From contig CALYAY010000009.1 in NCBI GenBank assembly GCA_944393695.1, positions 1 through 64,000 on the forward strand: a DNA stretch of 64,000 nt, written 5' to 3'. Both the position numbers and the translations under genes were made by a program. The stretch comes from an uncultured Alphaproteobacteria bacterium. Its GTDB lineage: Bacteria; Pseudomonadota; Alphaproteobacteria; RF32; CAG-239. Below are positions 29,501 to 37,530 of the stretch, piece after piece (position 1 is the stretch's first letter; each line of letters opens with the position of its first letter). The notes beneath the pieces were generated by a model. The model was not told the DNA's origin and ran no database searches. It saw nothing but the letters and a program-made list of their open reading frames with translations.

Positions 29501-29753
29501 GACCTCACTGGCCTTCACTTTTGGCGTTCTGCCTCTGGCTTTGAGCAGCGGCGCCGGAGCGGCCAGCCGTCACGCCATCGGAACGGGAATGGTTGGCGGT
29601 ATGCTGGTTTCAACCTTTATTTCAACAATTTTCGTCCCGATGATGTTTACCGTAATCGGAGAAACCTTTGATACGGAAAACATTCTTCGCCGCAAAATCA
29701 AACGACGTGCTATCAAACGCGGCCGCCCGTTGTTAAAAGACAAAATGCGTTGA
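26577..29753 (+). CDS. RND efflux transporter (AcrB/HAE1 family)
   Basis: A 1058-residue proton-driven multidrug exporter. It starts MFSKFFIDRPIFATVVSL, the standard family N-terminus, and has twelve membrane segments in the usual two blocks. The proton-relay aspartates D409-D410 are in GIVVDDAIVVLENVER. Periplasmic loops, such as PNEDMGNLLMAYDMPPASSL, are complete. Its substrates cannot be read from the sequence. Co-transcribed with the adaptor. A terminator follows. Confidence 0.95.
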   Translation: MFSKFFIDRPIFATVVSLIFVLSGLVAMKALPVEQYPNIVPTEIQISATYPGATAEVLADTVAAPIEQEVNGVKNMIYMYSNATSSGYLTIGVVFDVGTDPDQATIDVNNKVQAATPKLPSEVTKNGVTVEQKSNSILQVVMMKSTTAQYDTIYVSNYALLNVLDEIKRIKGVGSASLFASQDYSMRIWLSPDVLAEHNLTSQDVISAIQEQNSQFAAGQFGQEPMKEIQPYTYSVNTKGRLVNTEEFGNIILSSDEDAAMLRLKDVARIELGAQDYSVKAKFNGEDAVAFAIYLQPGANALETAELVKAKMAELSKNFPEGITYEIPYDTTLFVHESIDEVIKTFFEAVLLVVLVVYLFLQNFRATLIPVLAVPVSIIGAFAGMYLLGFSINLLTLFGLILAIGIVVDDAIVVLENVERLMSEEGLSPRDAAIKAMEEVSSAVVAIALVLSSVFLPIAFLGGMTGVMYKQFSVTIAVSVILSAFMALTLTPSLCALIIKKENRQKQPMAFFRWFDKFFDMITGLYLSGVKFLLEHRKTAGIGFLGVIAGIIMLFRMVPTGLVPNEDMGNLLMAYDMPPASSLPRTMNFSSAVAEKVRQNPYVTDVLTVNGYNMLSSSQNTYSAISFIVLKNWSQRQKPDESASALSAVFTLLGMSQPTGIAYSFSMPPIMGMSTTGGFEAYIQNRIGASSAELMAKTTEFIDAANKRPELDGVKTTFSVSTPQYTIDLDREKAMAMDIPINAVYAVMQSTFGSLYVNDFTYLGRNFRVTLQSESKFRRSPDDLRYVYVKSTSGKLVPLSSLIKVKRVTGPELVTRFNIFPAAKVLGNPAPGYSSGQAIAAMEEVAAEVLGTDYTLSWIGSAYQEKLAGGASTQAFVFGMIMIFLILAAQYEKWSLPFAVILSVPFAVLGALLAIWLRGIDNDLYFQVGLVTLIGLAAKNAILIVEFAIQQVHAGKNYAEAALYAAKLRFRPIVMTSLAFTFGVLPLALSSGAGAASRHAIGTGMVGGMLVSTFISTIFVPMMFTVIGETFDTENILRRKIKRRAIKRGRPLLKDKMR

Positions 29754-29758
29754 TGCTC

Positions 29759-29792
29759 AATCCCTCATCTCCAAGGATGAGGGATTTTTTTT
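29759..29792 (+). terminator. Terminator after the RND pump
   Basis: ATCCCTCATC/GATGAGGGAT stem followed by eight T, a few bases after the stop codon. Confidence 0.85.
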
Positions 29793-30235
29793 CCATTTTT
29801 CACCTCACCCACATCATCCCTCCCTAAAACCTTTTCCCCATATTTCCCCTCCCTGAAAACTCAGGGAGGGAAAGGGAGGGTTTCACATTCAAATAAAAAA
29901 CTGTCATCCCTCGTTCAGCGCCAGTCTGAACGTCAGGGGATCTTCCTTATTGACCTCTCCCCTTTAGAAAGGGGAGCCGGTGGGGTCAAATACCTGCCTT
30001 ACCCTTTATCCTCCTCACCCGCCCTATCTCCTGTCATTCCCGGCTTGACCGGGAATCCAGGTCAAACGAAGTTGCTTTTCTTACCTCTCCCTCCGAGGGG
30101 AGAGGTCGACACAATGTGTCGGGTGAGGGTGACAACCAACCTTCCTAACCTTCTCCCCCTGAAAACTCAGGGAGGGAAAGGGAGGGGTTCATTCATACTC
30201 AAATAAAACCTCGTCCGATTTCCCGTCATTATATT
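29793..30235. repeat. Palindromic repeat cluster upstream of locus C
   Basis: About 440 bases without a gene, made of CTCCCTGAAAACTCAGGGAG hairpins, the composite element at 29904-29998, a TCCCGGCTTGACCGGGA palindrome near 30036, and a CCTCTCCCTCCGAGGGGAGAGG hairpin. Confidence 0.85.
29904..29998 (+). repeat. Composite palindromic repeat, second copy of the CCCTTTAGAAAGGG form
   Basis: Nearly the same sequence as 19681-19775, with CAGGGGATC in place of CAAGGGATC in the first palindrome. Confidence 0.85.
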
Positions 30236-30246
30236 TAAAATATACA

Positions 30247-30275
30247 TTGATTATTTGTAAAATATCTGTTATCAT
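30247..30275 (+). promoter_or_regulatory. Promoter of Cys-rich locus C
   Basis: TTGATT (30247-30252), 17 bases, TATCAT (30270-30275), in the shared ~75-base upstream block. Confidence 0.65.
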
Positions 30276-30313
30276 AAGATTCGTGAAGACAACAACAAGA
30301 CAAAGGTGATATT

Positions 30314-31372
30314 ATGATGAACAGTAGTAAAGCATTATTGCTTATTTCAGCATCAGGGCTGCTGCTTATGCCCTGCGGCATATCTTTGGCGGCTTATTTC
30401 CCACAGTCATCTCTTCCGGATGCGATTACATCTGTCTACACACACTTCACACACACCTCTCATCCGAAAGAGACGTTGTTGTCTTCTGCCTTTTATCCTC
30501 TCCCTGAAAACTTTGGGAACTATCTATTCTATCCCCTCCCTAAAGACTTAGGGAGGGGCTGGGGAGGGTTTCACAACACCCCTCTCACCCAACTCGCTGC
30601 GACCTGTTTTGTGACCGACACTTCAGCCTGTTCGGGGAATGAATTTTCCGGCAATAATGCCGATGATGACGGGCATGGGGCTCCCGGCGGTCCCGGAGAC
30701 GGTGATGATTATGATTTGGATAATGAAGAACGTTGCCGCCAGGAAGGATATACCCAGACATCCTGTCCCGAAGGACAGGAACCTTCCAACACCTGTCCCT
30801 ACGATAGTGATTATTTTGAAAAATGTGTTAACAGCTGTCCCTCAAATTATGTGACCTGTGAACGGCCCTATTACGGGGTTGGTGAGGCTTGTGACGGAAA
30901 ATATGCCTCTTGTGAAAAAGACACTGAACGTGCCTGTCAGGAATTAAACCCCGGTTATGTCGATGAATGCGGCACCGGACAACAATTAAGCGATGACCGC
31001 TGTTCTTACGACAATACTTACGGCACCTGCTGCAACACCTGTGCGGGCTATGACAATACGAGTATCCCCGAAGGCTATGTCCAAGACGGCGAAGCCTGTA
31101 CCGGTTGTGACGGACAGGAACATTACAAGATAAAACCAAATCCCTGCGACGGTTTTATGGATTGCGGCAGTATGGGCGGTGAGGCCGGGGCAAAGACTTG
31201 TTTGTCGGGAACAACCACCATGTATGACAACTGTAAGGCCTGCCCCAACTTGGGAGAATACACTACCTGTCCGAGCTGCACGATTTGCCAGTATGAAGAA
31301 TGTTCGGGGCTTTGGTATGCCACCGGTTGTGCCACGAATTGTACGGATTATTGTGACTTCTGCGGCGGGTAA
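30314..31372 (+). CDS. Cys-rich exported protein (locus C)
   Basis: A 352-residue family member. The signal peptide (1-27) differs from locus B at few residues. The segment FYPLPENFGNYLFYPLPKDLGRGWGGF is translated from two palindromic repeat units. The Cys-rich body has CRQEGYTQTSC, GEACDGKYASC, an extra segment DTERACQELNPGYVDECGTG present also in loci A and D, then CCNTCAGYD, KIKPNPCDGFMDCG, CLSGTTTMYDNC and CDFCGG at the end. It is the first gene of the pair with 31979, but here about 600 bases of repeats separate the two. Function unknown; predicted extracytoplasmic. Confidence 0.85.
   Translation: MMNSSKALLLISASGLLLMPCGISLAAYFPQSSLPDAITSVYTHFTHTSHPKETLLSSAFYPLPENFGNYLFYPLPKDLGRGWGGFHNTPLTQLAATCFVTDTSACSGNEFSGNNADDDGHGAPGGPGDGDDYDLDNEERCRQEGYTQTSCPEGQEPSNTCPYDSDYFEKCVNSCPSNYVTCERPYYGVGEACDGKYASCEKDTERACQELNPGYVDECGTGQQLSDDRCSYDNTYGTCCNTCAGYDNTSIPEGYVQDGEACTGCDGQEHYKIKPNPCDGFMDCGSMGGEAGAKTCLSGTTTMYDNCKACPNLGEYTTCPSCTICQYEECSGLWYATGCATNCTDYCDFCGG
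30497..30572 (+). repeat. Palindromic elements translated in frame (locus C)
   Basis: A CTCCCTGAAAACT unit that has lost its right arm, followed by a complete CCCTCCCTAA/TTAGGGAGGG hairpin and GGGGAGGGTTTCA tail, all read as codons. Confidence 0.8.
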
Positions 31373-31925
31373 GGGATTGCTGCTTATTCCCTCGCCCTTT
31401 GAGGGGCAGGAGGAAAGAAAACAATCCGGTGAATTGTTTTCTGACGACTGGAGCAGAATTGTTAATTTGCGACCCAGCGACAGCGACGGAAGCAAATGTT
31501 ACAGTTTCAGCTGACCGCAGCAAGTTAGTGTTGCCCTTTCTGCAACACTTACGCAGCCAGACGGGTTAGGGTGAGGGTGGAATGGCGAATGCAAGTTCGG
31601 TGAATGAAGCGGCAGGTATTTGACCCCACCGGCTCCCCTTTTGAAAGGGGAGAGGTCAATAAGGAAGATCCCTTGACGTTCAGACTGGCGCTGAACGAGG
31701 GATGACATTGTCACCCTCACCCGCCCTTAACAGGGCGACCTCTCCCCTCAAGGGCGAGGTGAAGAAAGGAGAAAAAGCAAGTAATGTCATACTCCAACTT
31801 GATTGGAGTATCCAGGTCAGGTAAAGCAGCTTCTTTCCTAGCCTGGATCCTCGGGTTAGACCCAAGGATGACATAAAAAAAGGGACTAAAAGAAACCCTC
31901 TCTAACTCTCCCTAAGGTTTTAGGG
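31373..31925. repeat. Palindromic repeat cluster between the two genes of locus C
   Basis: About 550 bases without a gene. It contains a GC-rich repeat kind with GACCGCAGC (31440-31530), the composite element inverted at 31611-31705, and two GGAGTATCCAGGTCAG / CCTGGATCCTCGGG palindromes (31785-31875). A CTCTCCCTAAGGTTTTAGGGAGAG hairpin, also seen before the second gene of loci B and D, is at about 31908-31930. Confidence 0.85.
31611..31705 (-). repeat. Composite palindromic repeat, inverted copy
   Basis: Reverse complement of the composite at 19681-19775, joining the GTTCAG palindrome to the CCCCTTT/AAAGGGG hairpin. Confidence 0.85.
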
Positions 31926-31978
31926 AGAGGATATAAAGAGAGTAAATATTATTAATAACTAATATAAGGAGAAGGACT

Positions 31979-32773
31979 ATGAGAAAGATATTATTAGCGA
32001 GTGCGGGGGTAATGGTGATGAGTGCCGGAATGGCTTATGCGGCCTGTATTCCAACACCGAGTTGTGCGAGTTTGGGGTATGAAAGCTCGTCATCCTGCGA
32101 AGGTGGGATTAAGTGCCCGTTCGGGAACGCCTGGAACTGCACTCTGGTAAACAAGATTACCGAAATCGAAAAAATCATTCAGGAAGGTGGTGTTGGTGGA
32201 AATAAAAACTGCCAGATTGGCAACATCTATTATTCAGACAAATCCTGTTCCGTATCTTTGGACAGTTCTAAAACCCCGATTGGTGTCGTAGTTTACATTG
32301 ATAGTCAGGGACATGGTCAGATAATGGCTCTAAAGTCAATCGGCAGCTATAAATGGGGACCAAATAATGATGATATTCCAACTTTGACCAACTTTGGCAA
32401 CGGTGAAAATCCCATTTATGACTTGAACAGCTGTGTAAATACTCAGAAAATTATGGACGCAGGGAATAGGAGCACTTATCCTGCTGCCTGGGCCGCTCAC
32501 GAATATAAAACTGTTGGAACAGAGGCTGGCGATTGGTGCTTGCCTGCAGCCGGTATATTTACCTCGTACTATAACAACCAACAGCTGGTCAATATAGGTA
32601 TGACGAACGCCGGAGGCACTCAGATAGGAATACTTTCTTACGTCTGGTCGTCTTCCGAGGCTAATAACCCCGGCTACGTGTGGACCTCGTATTTTAGTAA
32701 CGACTACGGGGTGGTTGGCAACAGGTACAGCAAGGATACTAGCCACGAGGTCCGGCCCGTCCTTGAGTTTTAA
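31979..32773 (+). CDS. Secreted lectin-like protein with possible variable C-terminus (locus C)
   Basis: A 264-residue paralogue of the protein at 21141. Signal peptide (1-21), Cys-rich knob (CIPTPSCASLGYESSSSCEGG), coiled coil (KITEIEKIIQEGG), then the DUF1566-like domain: SKTPIGVVV, HGQIMALKSIG, YPAAWAAHEYKTVGTEAGDWCLPAAG, GGTQIG, VWSSSE and EVRPVLEF. The last ~42 codons share codon-exact blocks with locus B but differ at many residues between them. RBS AAGGAGAAGG. Its start is preceded by the same AATATTATTAA..ACTAATATAAGGAG leader as in loci B and D. Confidence 0.8.
   Translation: MRKILLASAGVMVMSAGMAYAACIPTPSCASLGYESSSSCEGGIKCPFGNAWNCTLVNKITEIEKIIQEGGVGGNKNCQIGNIYYSDKSCSVSLDSSKTPIGVVVYIDSQGHGQIMALKSIGSYKWGPNNDDIPTLTNFGNGENPIYDLNSCVNTQKIMDAGNRSTYPAAWAAHEYKTVGTEAGDWCLPAAGIFTSYYNNQQLVNIGMTNAGGTQIGILSYVWSSSEANNPGYVWTSYFSNDYGVVGNRYSKDTSHEVRPVLEF
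32645..32770 (+). other. Candidate variable region, locus C
   Basis: The final 42 codons. By hand alignment with locus B over the first 21 shared codons I count 13 base differences; 8 of them have an A in one of the two copies and all but one change the amino acid. The 20-base block near the end is identical in both loci. Confidence 0.4.
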
Positions 32774-32849
32774 TCCGATCATTATTTTCTTTATTTTTGC
32801 GCTGATTTAATGTATGTTGCTGATAGCTATGTAAAAGAGGGAATATTTC

Positions 32850-34451
32850 ATGTTTCGTATCAGCAACATACAGGCGCCGCTGGAAACCGGCCTCCCCGGG
32901 TTAAAAGCTCTTGCCGCGGAAAAGGCCGGCATTAAGCCTGAAAATATCAAAAGTCTGAATATTGTAAAAAAGGCGGTCGATGCCCGTAATAAAAGCCGGG
33001 TGCATTTTGTGTATGCCGTTGATATTGAACTTACCGAGACGGATGAAGCCAGCCTGAAAACCGGCGGTGATATGTCTCCGTCCCCCGTGGCGGAAGAATT
33101 AAGGCTTCCTCTGATGAAAAGACCTCCGATGCATCGTCCCGTGGTGGCAGGCAGCGGCCCTGCCGGAATGATGGCTGCCCTGGTTTTGGCCGAAGCAGGG
33201 CTGCGTCCGATTGTGCTTGAGCGGGGAAAACCCGTTGCCGAACGCATGAAAGATGTTGATGATTTTTGGAAGCACGGCCGCTTAAATCCGGAATCAAACG
33301 TTCAGTTCGGCGAAGGCGGCGCCGGAACTTTTTCCGACGGAAAATTAATGACCGGCATCAGGAAAGATGTTTATGTTCATAAAGTGCTTCATGAGTTTGT
33401 GAAAGCGGGGGCCCCGGCCGATATTCTTTACCTTGCCAAACCGCATATCGGCACCGACCGTCTGGCTCTGATGGTGCCGAAAATCCGGGAAAAAATAATT
33501 TCCCTGGGCGGAGAATACCGTTTTCAGACCAGGTTGAAATCCCTTGTTCAAAATGACGGCGTATTGACGGCGGTTCAGATAGAAACACCGGATGGTGAAA
33601 CTTATGAGCTGGCTTGTGACAAACTGGTTTTGGCCATCGGTCATTCTGCCCGGGATACGTTTGAGATGCTGCATCAAAGCGGGGTACATCTGGAAGCCAA
33701 GCCGTTTTCCGTCGGTGCCCGCATCGAACACCGTCAGGAAATGATTAATCACTCGCAATACGGAAAATTTGCCGCTCATCCGGCTCTCGGTGCGGCAGAT
33801 TATAAATTGGCGGTACATTATGGCAACGGCCGTTCGGCTTATACTTTCTGCATGTGCCCGGGCGGACAGGTCGTGGCTGCAGCCTCCGAACCGGGACGGG
33901 TGGTAACCAACGGCATGAGCCATTATGCCCGGGATAAGGAAAATGCCAATGCCGCCCTGTTGGTGGGCATAACCCCCGATGATTACGGAACCTCATCTCC
34001 TCTGGCCGGAATGTATTTTCAGCAGCGGCTTGAAGAAGCGGCTTTTATTGCCGGCGGCCGCAGTTACAAGGCGCCTGCCCAGTTGGTGGAAGATTTTCTA
34101 AAAAACCGTCCGTCGCGCCGTTTTGCCGATGTCATGCCGACTTATCTTCCGGGCGTTGCCCCTTCTGACCTTGGAAAAATATTGCCTGATTATGTGGCTG
34201 ATACCATGCGCCGCGCCATTGTCGATATGGATAAAAAACTTCATGGCTTTGCTCATCCGGCTGCTGTTTTAACCGGCGTGGAAACCCGCAGTTCCTCGCC
34301 GCTCAGAATCTTACGCAATGAAAGTCTGCAAAGTGTTTCCCTGTCCGGCTTATATCCGGCAGGTGAGGGGGCGGGTTATGCCGGCGGTATTGTTTCTGCC
34401 GGAGCCGACGGCGTAAGATGTGCCGTCCGGATTGTTGAGGAATATTCCTGA
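32850..34451 (+). CDS. FAD-dependent oxidoreductase, COG2509 family
   Basis: A 533-residue flavoprotein related to uncharacterised FAD-dependent dehydrogenases (COG2509). The FAD-binding motif RPVVAGSGPAGMMAALVLAEAG lies near residues 94-115, with the partner glycine-rich sequence SDGKLMTGIRK further on and a C-terminal LYPAGEGAGYAGGIVSAGADG typical of the family. The N-terminal ~85 residues form the small domain usual in this group (ARNKSRVHFVYAVDIE). The substrate is not known. RBS AGAGGG. It lies after a lectin-like gene and before rfbC, probably as its own unit. Confidence 0.85.
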   Translation: MFRISNIQAPLETGLPGLKALAAEKAGIKPENIKSLNIVKKAVDARNKSRVHFVYAVDIELTETDEASLKTGGDMSPSPVAEELRLPLMKRPPMHRPVVAGSGPAGMMAALVLAEAGLRPIVLERGKPVAERMKDVDDFWKHGRLNPESNVQFGEGGAGTFSDGKLMTGIRKDVYVHKVLHEFVKAGAPADILYLAKPHIGTDRLALMVPKIREKIISLGGEYRFQTRLKSLVQNDGVLTAVQIETPDGETYELACDKLVLAIGHSARDTFEMLHQSGVHLEAKPFSVGARIEHRQEMINHSQYGKFAAHPALGAADYKLAVHYGNGRSAYTFCMCPGGQVVAAASEPGRVVTNGMSHYARDKENANAALLVGITPDDYGTSSPLAGMYFQQRLEEAAFIAGGRSYKAPAQLVEDFLKNRPSRRFADVMPTYLPGVAPSDLGKILPDYVADTMRRAIVDMDKKLHGFAHPAAVLTGVETRSSSPLRILRNESLQSVSLSGLYPAGEGAGYAGGIVSAGADGVRCAVRIVEEYS

Positions 34452-34542
34452 AAGTCTTTTGATAAACGGGAAAAGAAACTTGAGTTTCCGGCAGTTCGGA
34501 AATATAGTAATGATAATCTGAAATAACGAATTGAGGCCTGAA

Positions 34543-35091
34543 ATGGAATTTGTCAAAACGGCGCTGGACGGTGTGTTTATTCTGGAACCCAAAGTTTTTA
34601 CCGACGAGCGCGGCTATTTTTTTGAAACCTATAAAAAATCTGATTTTGAAGCCGCCGGCCTGCATTATGACTTTGTGCAGGACAATCAGTCGCAGTCGTC
34701 TTACGGCGTGGTGCGCGGCATCCATTTTCAAAAAGGCGAATTTTCGCAAGCAAAACTGGTGCGTGTGCTGGAAGGAAAAGTGCTGGATGTGGCGGTTGAT
34801 TTGCGCCGCTCATCGCCGACTTTCGGACAACATGTGGCGGTGGAGCTTTCTGCCGAAAACAAGCGCCAGCTGATGATTCCCCGCGGCTTTGGTCATGGTT
34901 TTGCTGTCTTGTCGGAAACAGCGGTATTTACCTACAAATGCGACAATTTTTATAATAAGGCCTCTGAAGGCGGCATCCGTTTTGATGATCCCGCACTGGG
35001 CATAGACTGGAAGATTGATTTAAGCCGGGCAATCCTTTCCGATAAGGACAAGGCTCTGCCTCTGTTAAAGGACTTTGAGCCATGTTTTTAA
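34543..35091 (+). CDS. rfbC: dTDP-4-dehydrorhamnose 3,5-epimerase
   Basis: RmlC cupin enzyme, third step of dTDP-L-rhamnose synthesis. The 182-residue protein has the family signatures DERGYFFETYKKSDFEAAG, FVQDNQSQSSYGVVRGIHFQ (with catalytic His) and IPRGFGHGFAVLSETAVFTYKCDNFYNKASEGGI. The ATG at 34543 has GAGG upstream. The next gene rfbD begins 10 bases before its stop, so the two are translationally coupled. rfbA and rfbB are not in the window. Confidence 0.95.
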   Translation: MEFVKTALDGVFILEPKVFTDERGYFFETYKKSDFEAAGLHYDFVQDNQSQSSYGVVRGIHFQKGEFSQAKLVRVLEGKVLDVAVDLRRSSPTFGQHVAVELSAENKRQLMIPRGFGHGFAVLSETAVFTYKCDNFYNKASEGGIRFDDPALGIDWKIDLSRAILSDKDKALPLLKDFEPCF

Positions 35092-35912
35092 TCACCGGAG
35101 CCCACGGCCAGCTGGGCAGTGAATTACACCGTCTGTTGGACGGCAGGGCATTTTTTGCTTCTTCCGCGGATTTGGATATTACGGATAAACAGGCTGTTGA
35201 GAGTTTTCTGAAACAATATAGGCCGGAAGTAATAATCAATTGTGCCGCCTATACTGCCGTCGATAAGGCCGAAAGCGACGAGGCCGCGGCCCGGAAGGTC
35301 AATGTCGACGGAGTTAAAAATCTGGCTTCCGGCGGTATGCCCCTGATTCACATTTCAACCGATTATGTCTTTGACGGCATGTCCTGCCGTCCCTATGTTG
35401 AAGCCGATGCGCCCAATCCGCAGACCGTTTACGGAAAAACCAAGCGGGCAGGGGAGCTGCAAGCCCTGAAAAACGCTCAAACCTTAATTATCCTGCGCAC
35501 TTCATGGCTTTATTCGTCTTTTGGTTCAAACTTTGTAAAGACCATGCTTCGCCTGGGAGCAGAGAGAAAATCTTTGAATGTCGTGTTTGATCAAATCGGA
35601 ACTCCGACTTACGCCAAAGATTTAGCTTCTGTTGTCATTGAGCTGTTGCCCCTGCTCAAAACGGGCATGAAGGAAATTTACCATTTCAGCAATGAGGGAA
35701 CCGCCTCCTGGTATGATTTTGCCCGCAAAATTATGGAGCTTGGCCGGCGTCCGTGTGAAGTTTTGCCCATTGAAAGCAAGGATTATCCCACTCCGGCCGT
35801 CCGTCCGCATTTTTCGGTTTTGAACAAATCTCGCATAAAGCATGATTTCGGAATAAAAATCCGCCATTGGGAAGATGCTTTGCGTGAATGCATGAATGAA
35901 TTGGAGAAATAA
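35082..35912 (+). CDS. rfbD: dTDP-4-dehydrorhamnose reductase
   Basis: RmlD, last step of dTDP-L-rhamnose synthesis. The 276-residue SDR protein starts MFLITGAHGQLGSEL (NAD(P)-binding GxxGxxG), has INCAAYTAVDKAES, the STDYVFDG motif, and the active-site YGKTKRAGE with Tyr and Lys. It overlaps rfbC at its start and is followed at once by galE. Confidence 0.95.
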   Translation: MFLITGAHGQLGSELHRLLDGRAFFASSADLDITDKQAVESFLKQYRPEVIINCAAYTAVDKAESDEAAARKVNVDGVKNLASGGMPLIHISTDYVFDGMSCRPYVEADAPNPQTVYGKTKRAGELQALKNAQTLIILRTSWLYSSFGSNFVKTMLRLGAERKSLNVVFDQIGTPTYAKDLASVVIELLPLLKTGMKEIYHFSNEGTASWYDFARKIMELGRRPCEVLPIESKDYPTPAVRPHFSVLNKSRIKHDFGIKIRHWEDALRECMNELEK

Positions 35913-35913
35913 A

Positions 35914-36870
35914 ATGAAAGTATTGGTTATCGGTGGCGCCGGTTATATCGGCAGTCATGTGGCAAAAGCACTCATGAAAAGCGGTCACCGGGTCAGAGTT
36001 TTTGATAATCTGTCTTCCGGGCAGGAAATTAATCTGTTTAAGCAAAACGAATTTGTCAAAGGCGATATTCTGGATTATCCGGCTCTGCTGTCGGCCATGC
36101 AGGGGCAGGAGGCCGTTATCCATCTGGCGGCCAAAAAAGCTGTCGGCGAGTCCATGGAAAACCCCATGATTTATTCCTCAAACAATATTTCTGGTTCGCT
36201 CAACATCTTGAATGCAATGGTAGAAACCGGTGCCAAATATATTGTTTTTTCATCTTCGGCGGCGGTATACGGCATGCCCGAAAAAATACCGGTTGATGAA
36301 ACCGCGCCGCTCAATCCCATAAATTATTACGGTTTTACCAAGCTGGAAATTGAAAAGTTCATGCAGTGGTACGACCGCCTGAAAGGGATTAAATTTGTGG
36401 CCCTGCGTTATTTCAATGCCGTCGGCTATGATGCCGAAGGCGATATCCTCGGTAAGGAACGCGGTTCGCAAAATCTGCTTCCGATTGTCATGGAAGTTCT
36501 TTCCGGAAAACGTGAAAAACTTAAAATCTTCGGTAATGATTATCCCACCCCGAACGGAACCTGCATTCGCGATTATATTCATGTGAGCGACTTGGCTTCG
36601 GCTCATCTCCTGGCACTGGAAAAGCTGGCGGGCGGAATGCCTTCTCAGAGCCTTAATCTGGGCACCGGCAAGGGAACTTCGGTAAAAGAAATAGTTGAGG
36701 CCGTGGAACGAGTGAGTGGAAAATCCCTGCCGGTAGAATATGCTGACCGCCGTCCCGGAGATCCGGCCGTCTTGATTGCGGCCGCCGATAAAGCCCGCGA
36801 ACTTTTAGGCTGGCAGCCGCAATATACCGATATTGATAAAATCGTCGAAACCGTTTGGCGGATTAATTAA
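35914..36870 (+). CDS. galE: UDP-glucose 4-epimerase
   Basis: Interconverts UDP-glucose and UDP-galactose (or the N-acetyl forms). The 318-residue SDR has GGAGYIGSHVAKAL at the NAD site, SSSAAVYG with the Ser, YGFTKLEIEKF with the catalytic Tyr/Lys, and the C-terminal RRPGDPAVL. The ATG at 35914 has TTGGAG upstream; the longer start at 35896 would overlap rfbD and adds a non-family leader. Third gene of the rfbC-rfbD-galE operon, feeding surface polysaccharide synthesis. Confidence 0.93.
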   Translation: MKVLVIGGAGYIGSHVAKALMKSGHRVRVFDNLSSGQEINLFKQNEFVKGDILDYPALLSAMQGQEAVIHLAAKKAVGESMENPMIYSSNNISGSLNILNAMVETGAKYIVFSSSAAVYGMPEKIPVDETAPLNPINYYGFTKLEIEKFMQWYDRLKGIKFVALRYFNAVGYDAEGDILGKERGSQNLLPIVMEVLSGKREKLKIFGNDYPTPNGTCIRDYIHVSDLASAHLLALEKLAGGMPSQSLNLGTGKGTSVKEIVEAVERVSGKSLPVEYADRRPGDPAVLIAAADKARELLGWQPQYTDIDKIVETVWRIN

Positions 36871-36889
36871 CACCTGCCCCCACCGGACA

Positions 36890-37105
36890 AAACCCGCTTC
36901 TTCTTTCCCCATATTTCCCCTCACTGAAAACTCAGGGAGGGTTTCATATTCAAATAAAAATGTCATCCCTCGTTCAGCACCAGTCTGAACGTCAAGGGAT
37001 CTTCAAATTTGTCACCCTCTCATAGATGAGAGGGCCGGGGAGAGCAAATGTCAGCCTTATATCTCTCCCCCTATATCCATAGGGGGAGTTAGAGGGGGGG
37101 CACAA
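36890..37105. repeat. Palindromic repeat cluster after galE
   Basis: About 215 bases: a CACTGAAAACTCAGGGAG unit, the composite element at 36963-37049 (GCACCAG instead of GCGCCAG in its loop) and a CCCCCTATATCCATAGGGGG hairpin. No Cys-rich gene follows here, so these repeats are not tied to that family. Confidence 0.85.
36963..37049 (+). repeat. Composite palindromic repeat, copy 2 (CCCTCTCAT form)
   Basis: Same two palindromes in the same order as 8551-8637. Confidence 0.85.
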
Positions 37106-37111
37106 ATCCCC

Positions 37112-37345
37112 TCACTTAATCAAAATCTTAACCCGAACCCCGTACACCGAGGCCAACATCAAAAGATGTTTCAAAGAAAACGAACACCCGTTTTCTATCA
37201 TCTCAATATGACAGACTGAAATCCCGCAGACCTCCGACACTTCGGGCAGGCTCAACTCTTTCTTATTACGCAAAAACCTTAAACGAACACCCATATCCCG
37301 TTTGATACAAAAAATCCGATATTTAATTTTCTTTTTGGAAACCAT
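37112..37345 (-). CDS. Small XRE-family helix-turn-helix protein
   Basis: A 77-residue DNA-binding protein of the Cro/CI type. The HTH covers about residues 18-75 (GVRLRFLRNKKELSLPEVSEVCGISVCHIEMIENG followed by a helix with LASVYGVRV). The N-terminus is Lys-rich. I take the ATG at 37345, which has GGAG nine bases upstream; starts further up (37360, 37399) lack an RBS. Its target is unknown; it is transcribed away from the structured region and sfsA that lie upstream of it, so it may regulate them or itself. Confidence 0.7.
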   Translation of the reverse strand: MVSKKKIKYRIFCIKRDMGVRLRFLRNKKELSLPEVSEVCGISVCHIEMIENGCSFSLKHLLMLASVYGVRVKILIK

Positions 37346-37377
37346 AACCCTAAACTCCATTAATTTGTTAAAAACAA

Positions 37378-37530
37378 AACCTGCCTTACACAAATGCAAA
37401 GCAGGCGGAGCTAAACAACTGTTAGTACACAGTCATCCTTATTCAACATATTCGGGATACTCCGCCCAAAAAATGCGGAGTTAAGTACTAAGGTATTGTT
37501 TAGACACCACCGGCGACCTCTCGCCGGCAA
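37378..37530. ncRNA. Structured intergenic region (possible ncRNA or leader), unidentified
   Basis: About 150 bases with unusually many complementary segments. An outer imperfect palindrome pairs CTAAACAA..TAGTAC (37411-37428) with GTACTA..TTGTTTAG (37485-37503). Inside, CTCCGCC (37460-37466) can pair either with GGCGGAG upstream (37404-37410) or, shifted, with GCGGAGT downstream (37475-37481), so the two hairpins exclude each other. A CCGGCGA/TCGCCGG hairpin with a CCTC loop (37510-37527) follows. This may be an ncRNA, a switch before sfsA or an operator for the XRE protein; I do not recognise a known RNA class. Confidence 0.35.

Noticed and set aside
30986..31495. Open frames antisense to the Cys-rich gene of locus C
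   Set aside because: They are mirror frames of the repetitive Cys-rich sequence; similar ones occur at every family locus.
21141..32773. A full diversity-generating retroelement inside the window
   Set aside because: I see no reverse transcriptase, accessory protein or template repeat here, so only the possible target regions are reported.
37378..37530. tmRNA, RNase P RNA or SRP RNA
   Set aside because: I find no tag reading frame, no conserved RNase P core and no SRP tetraloop motif, so I leave it as unidentified.
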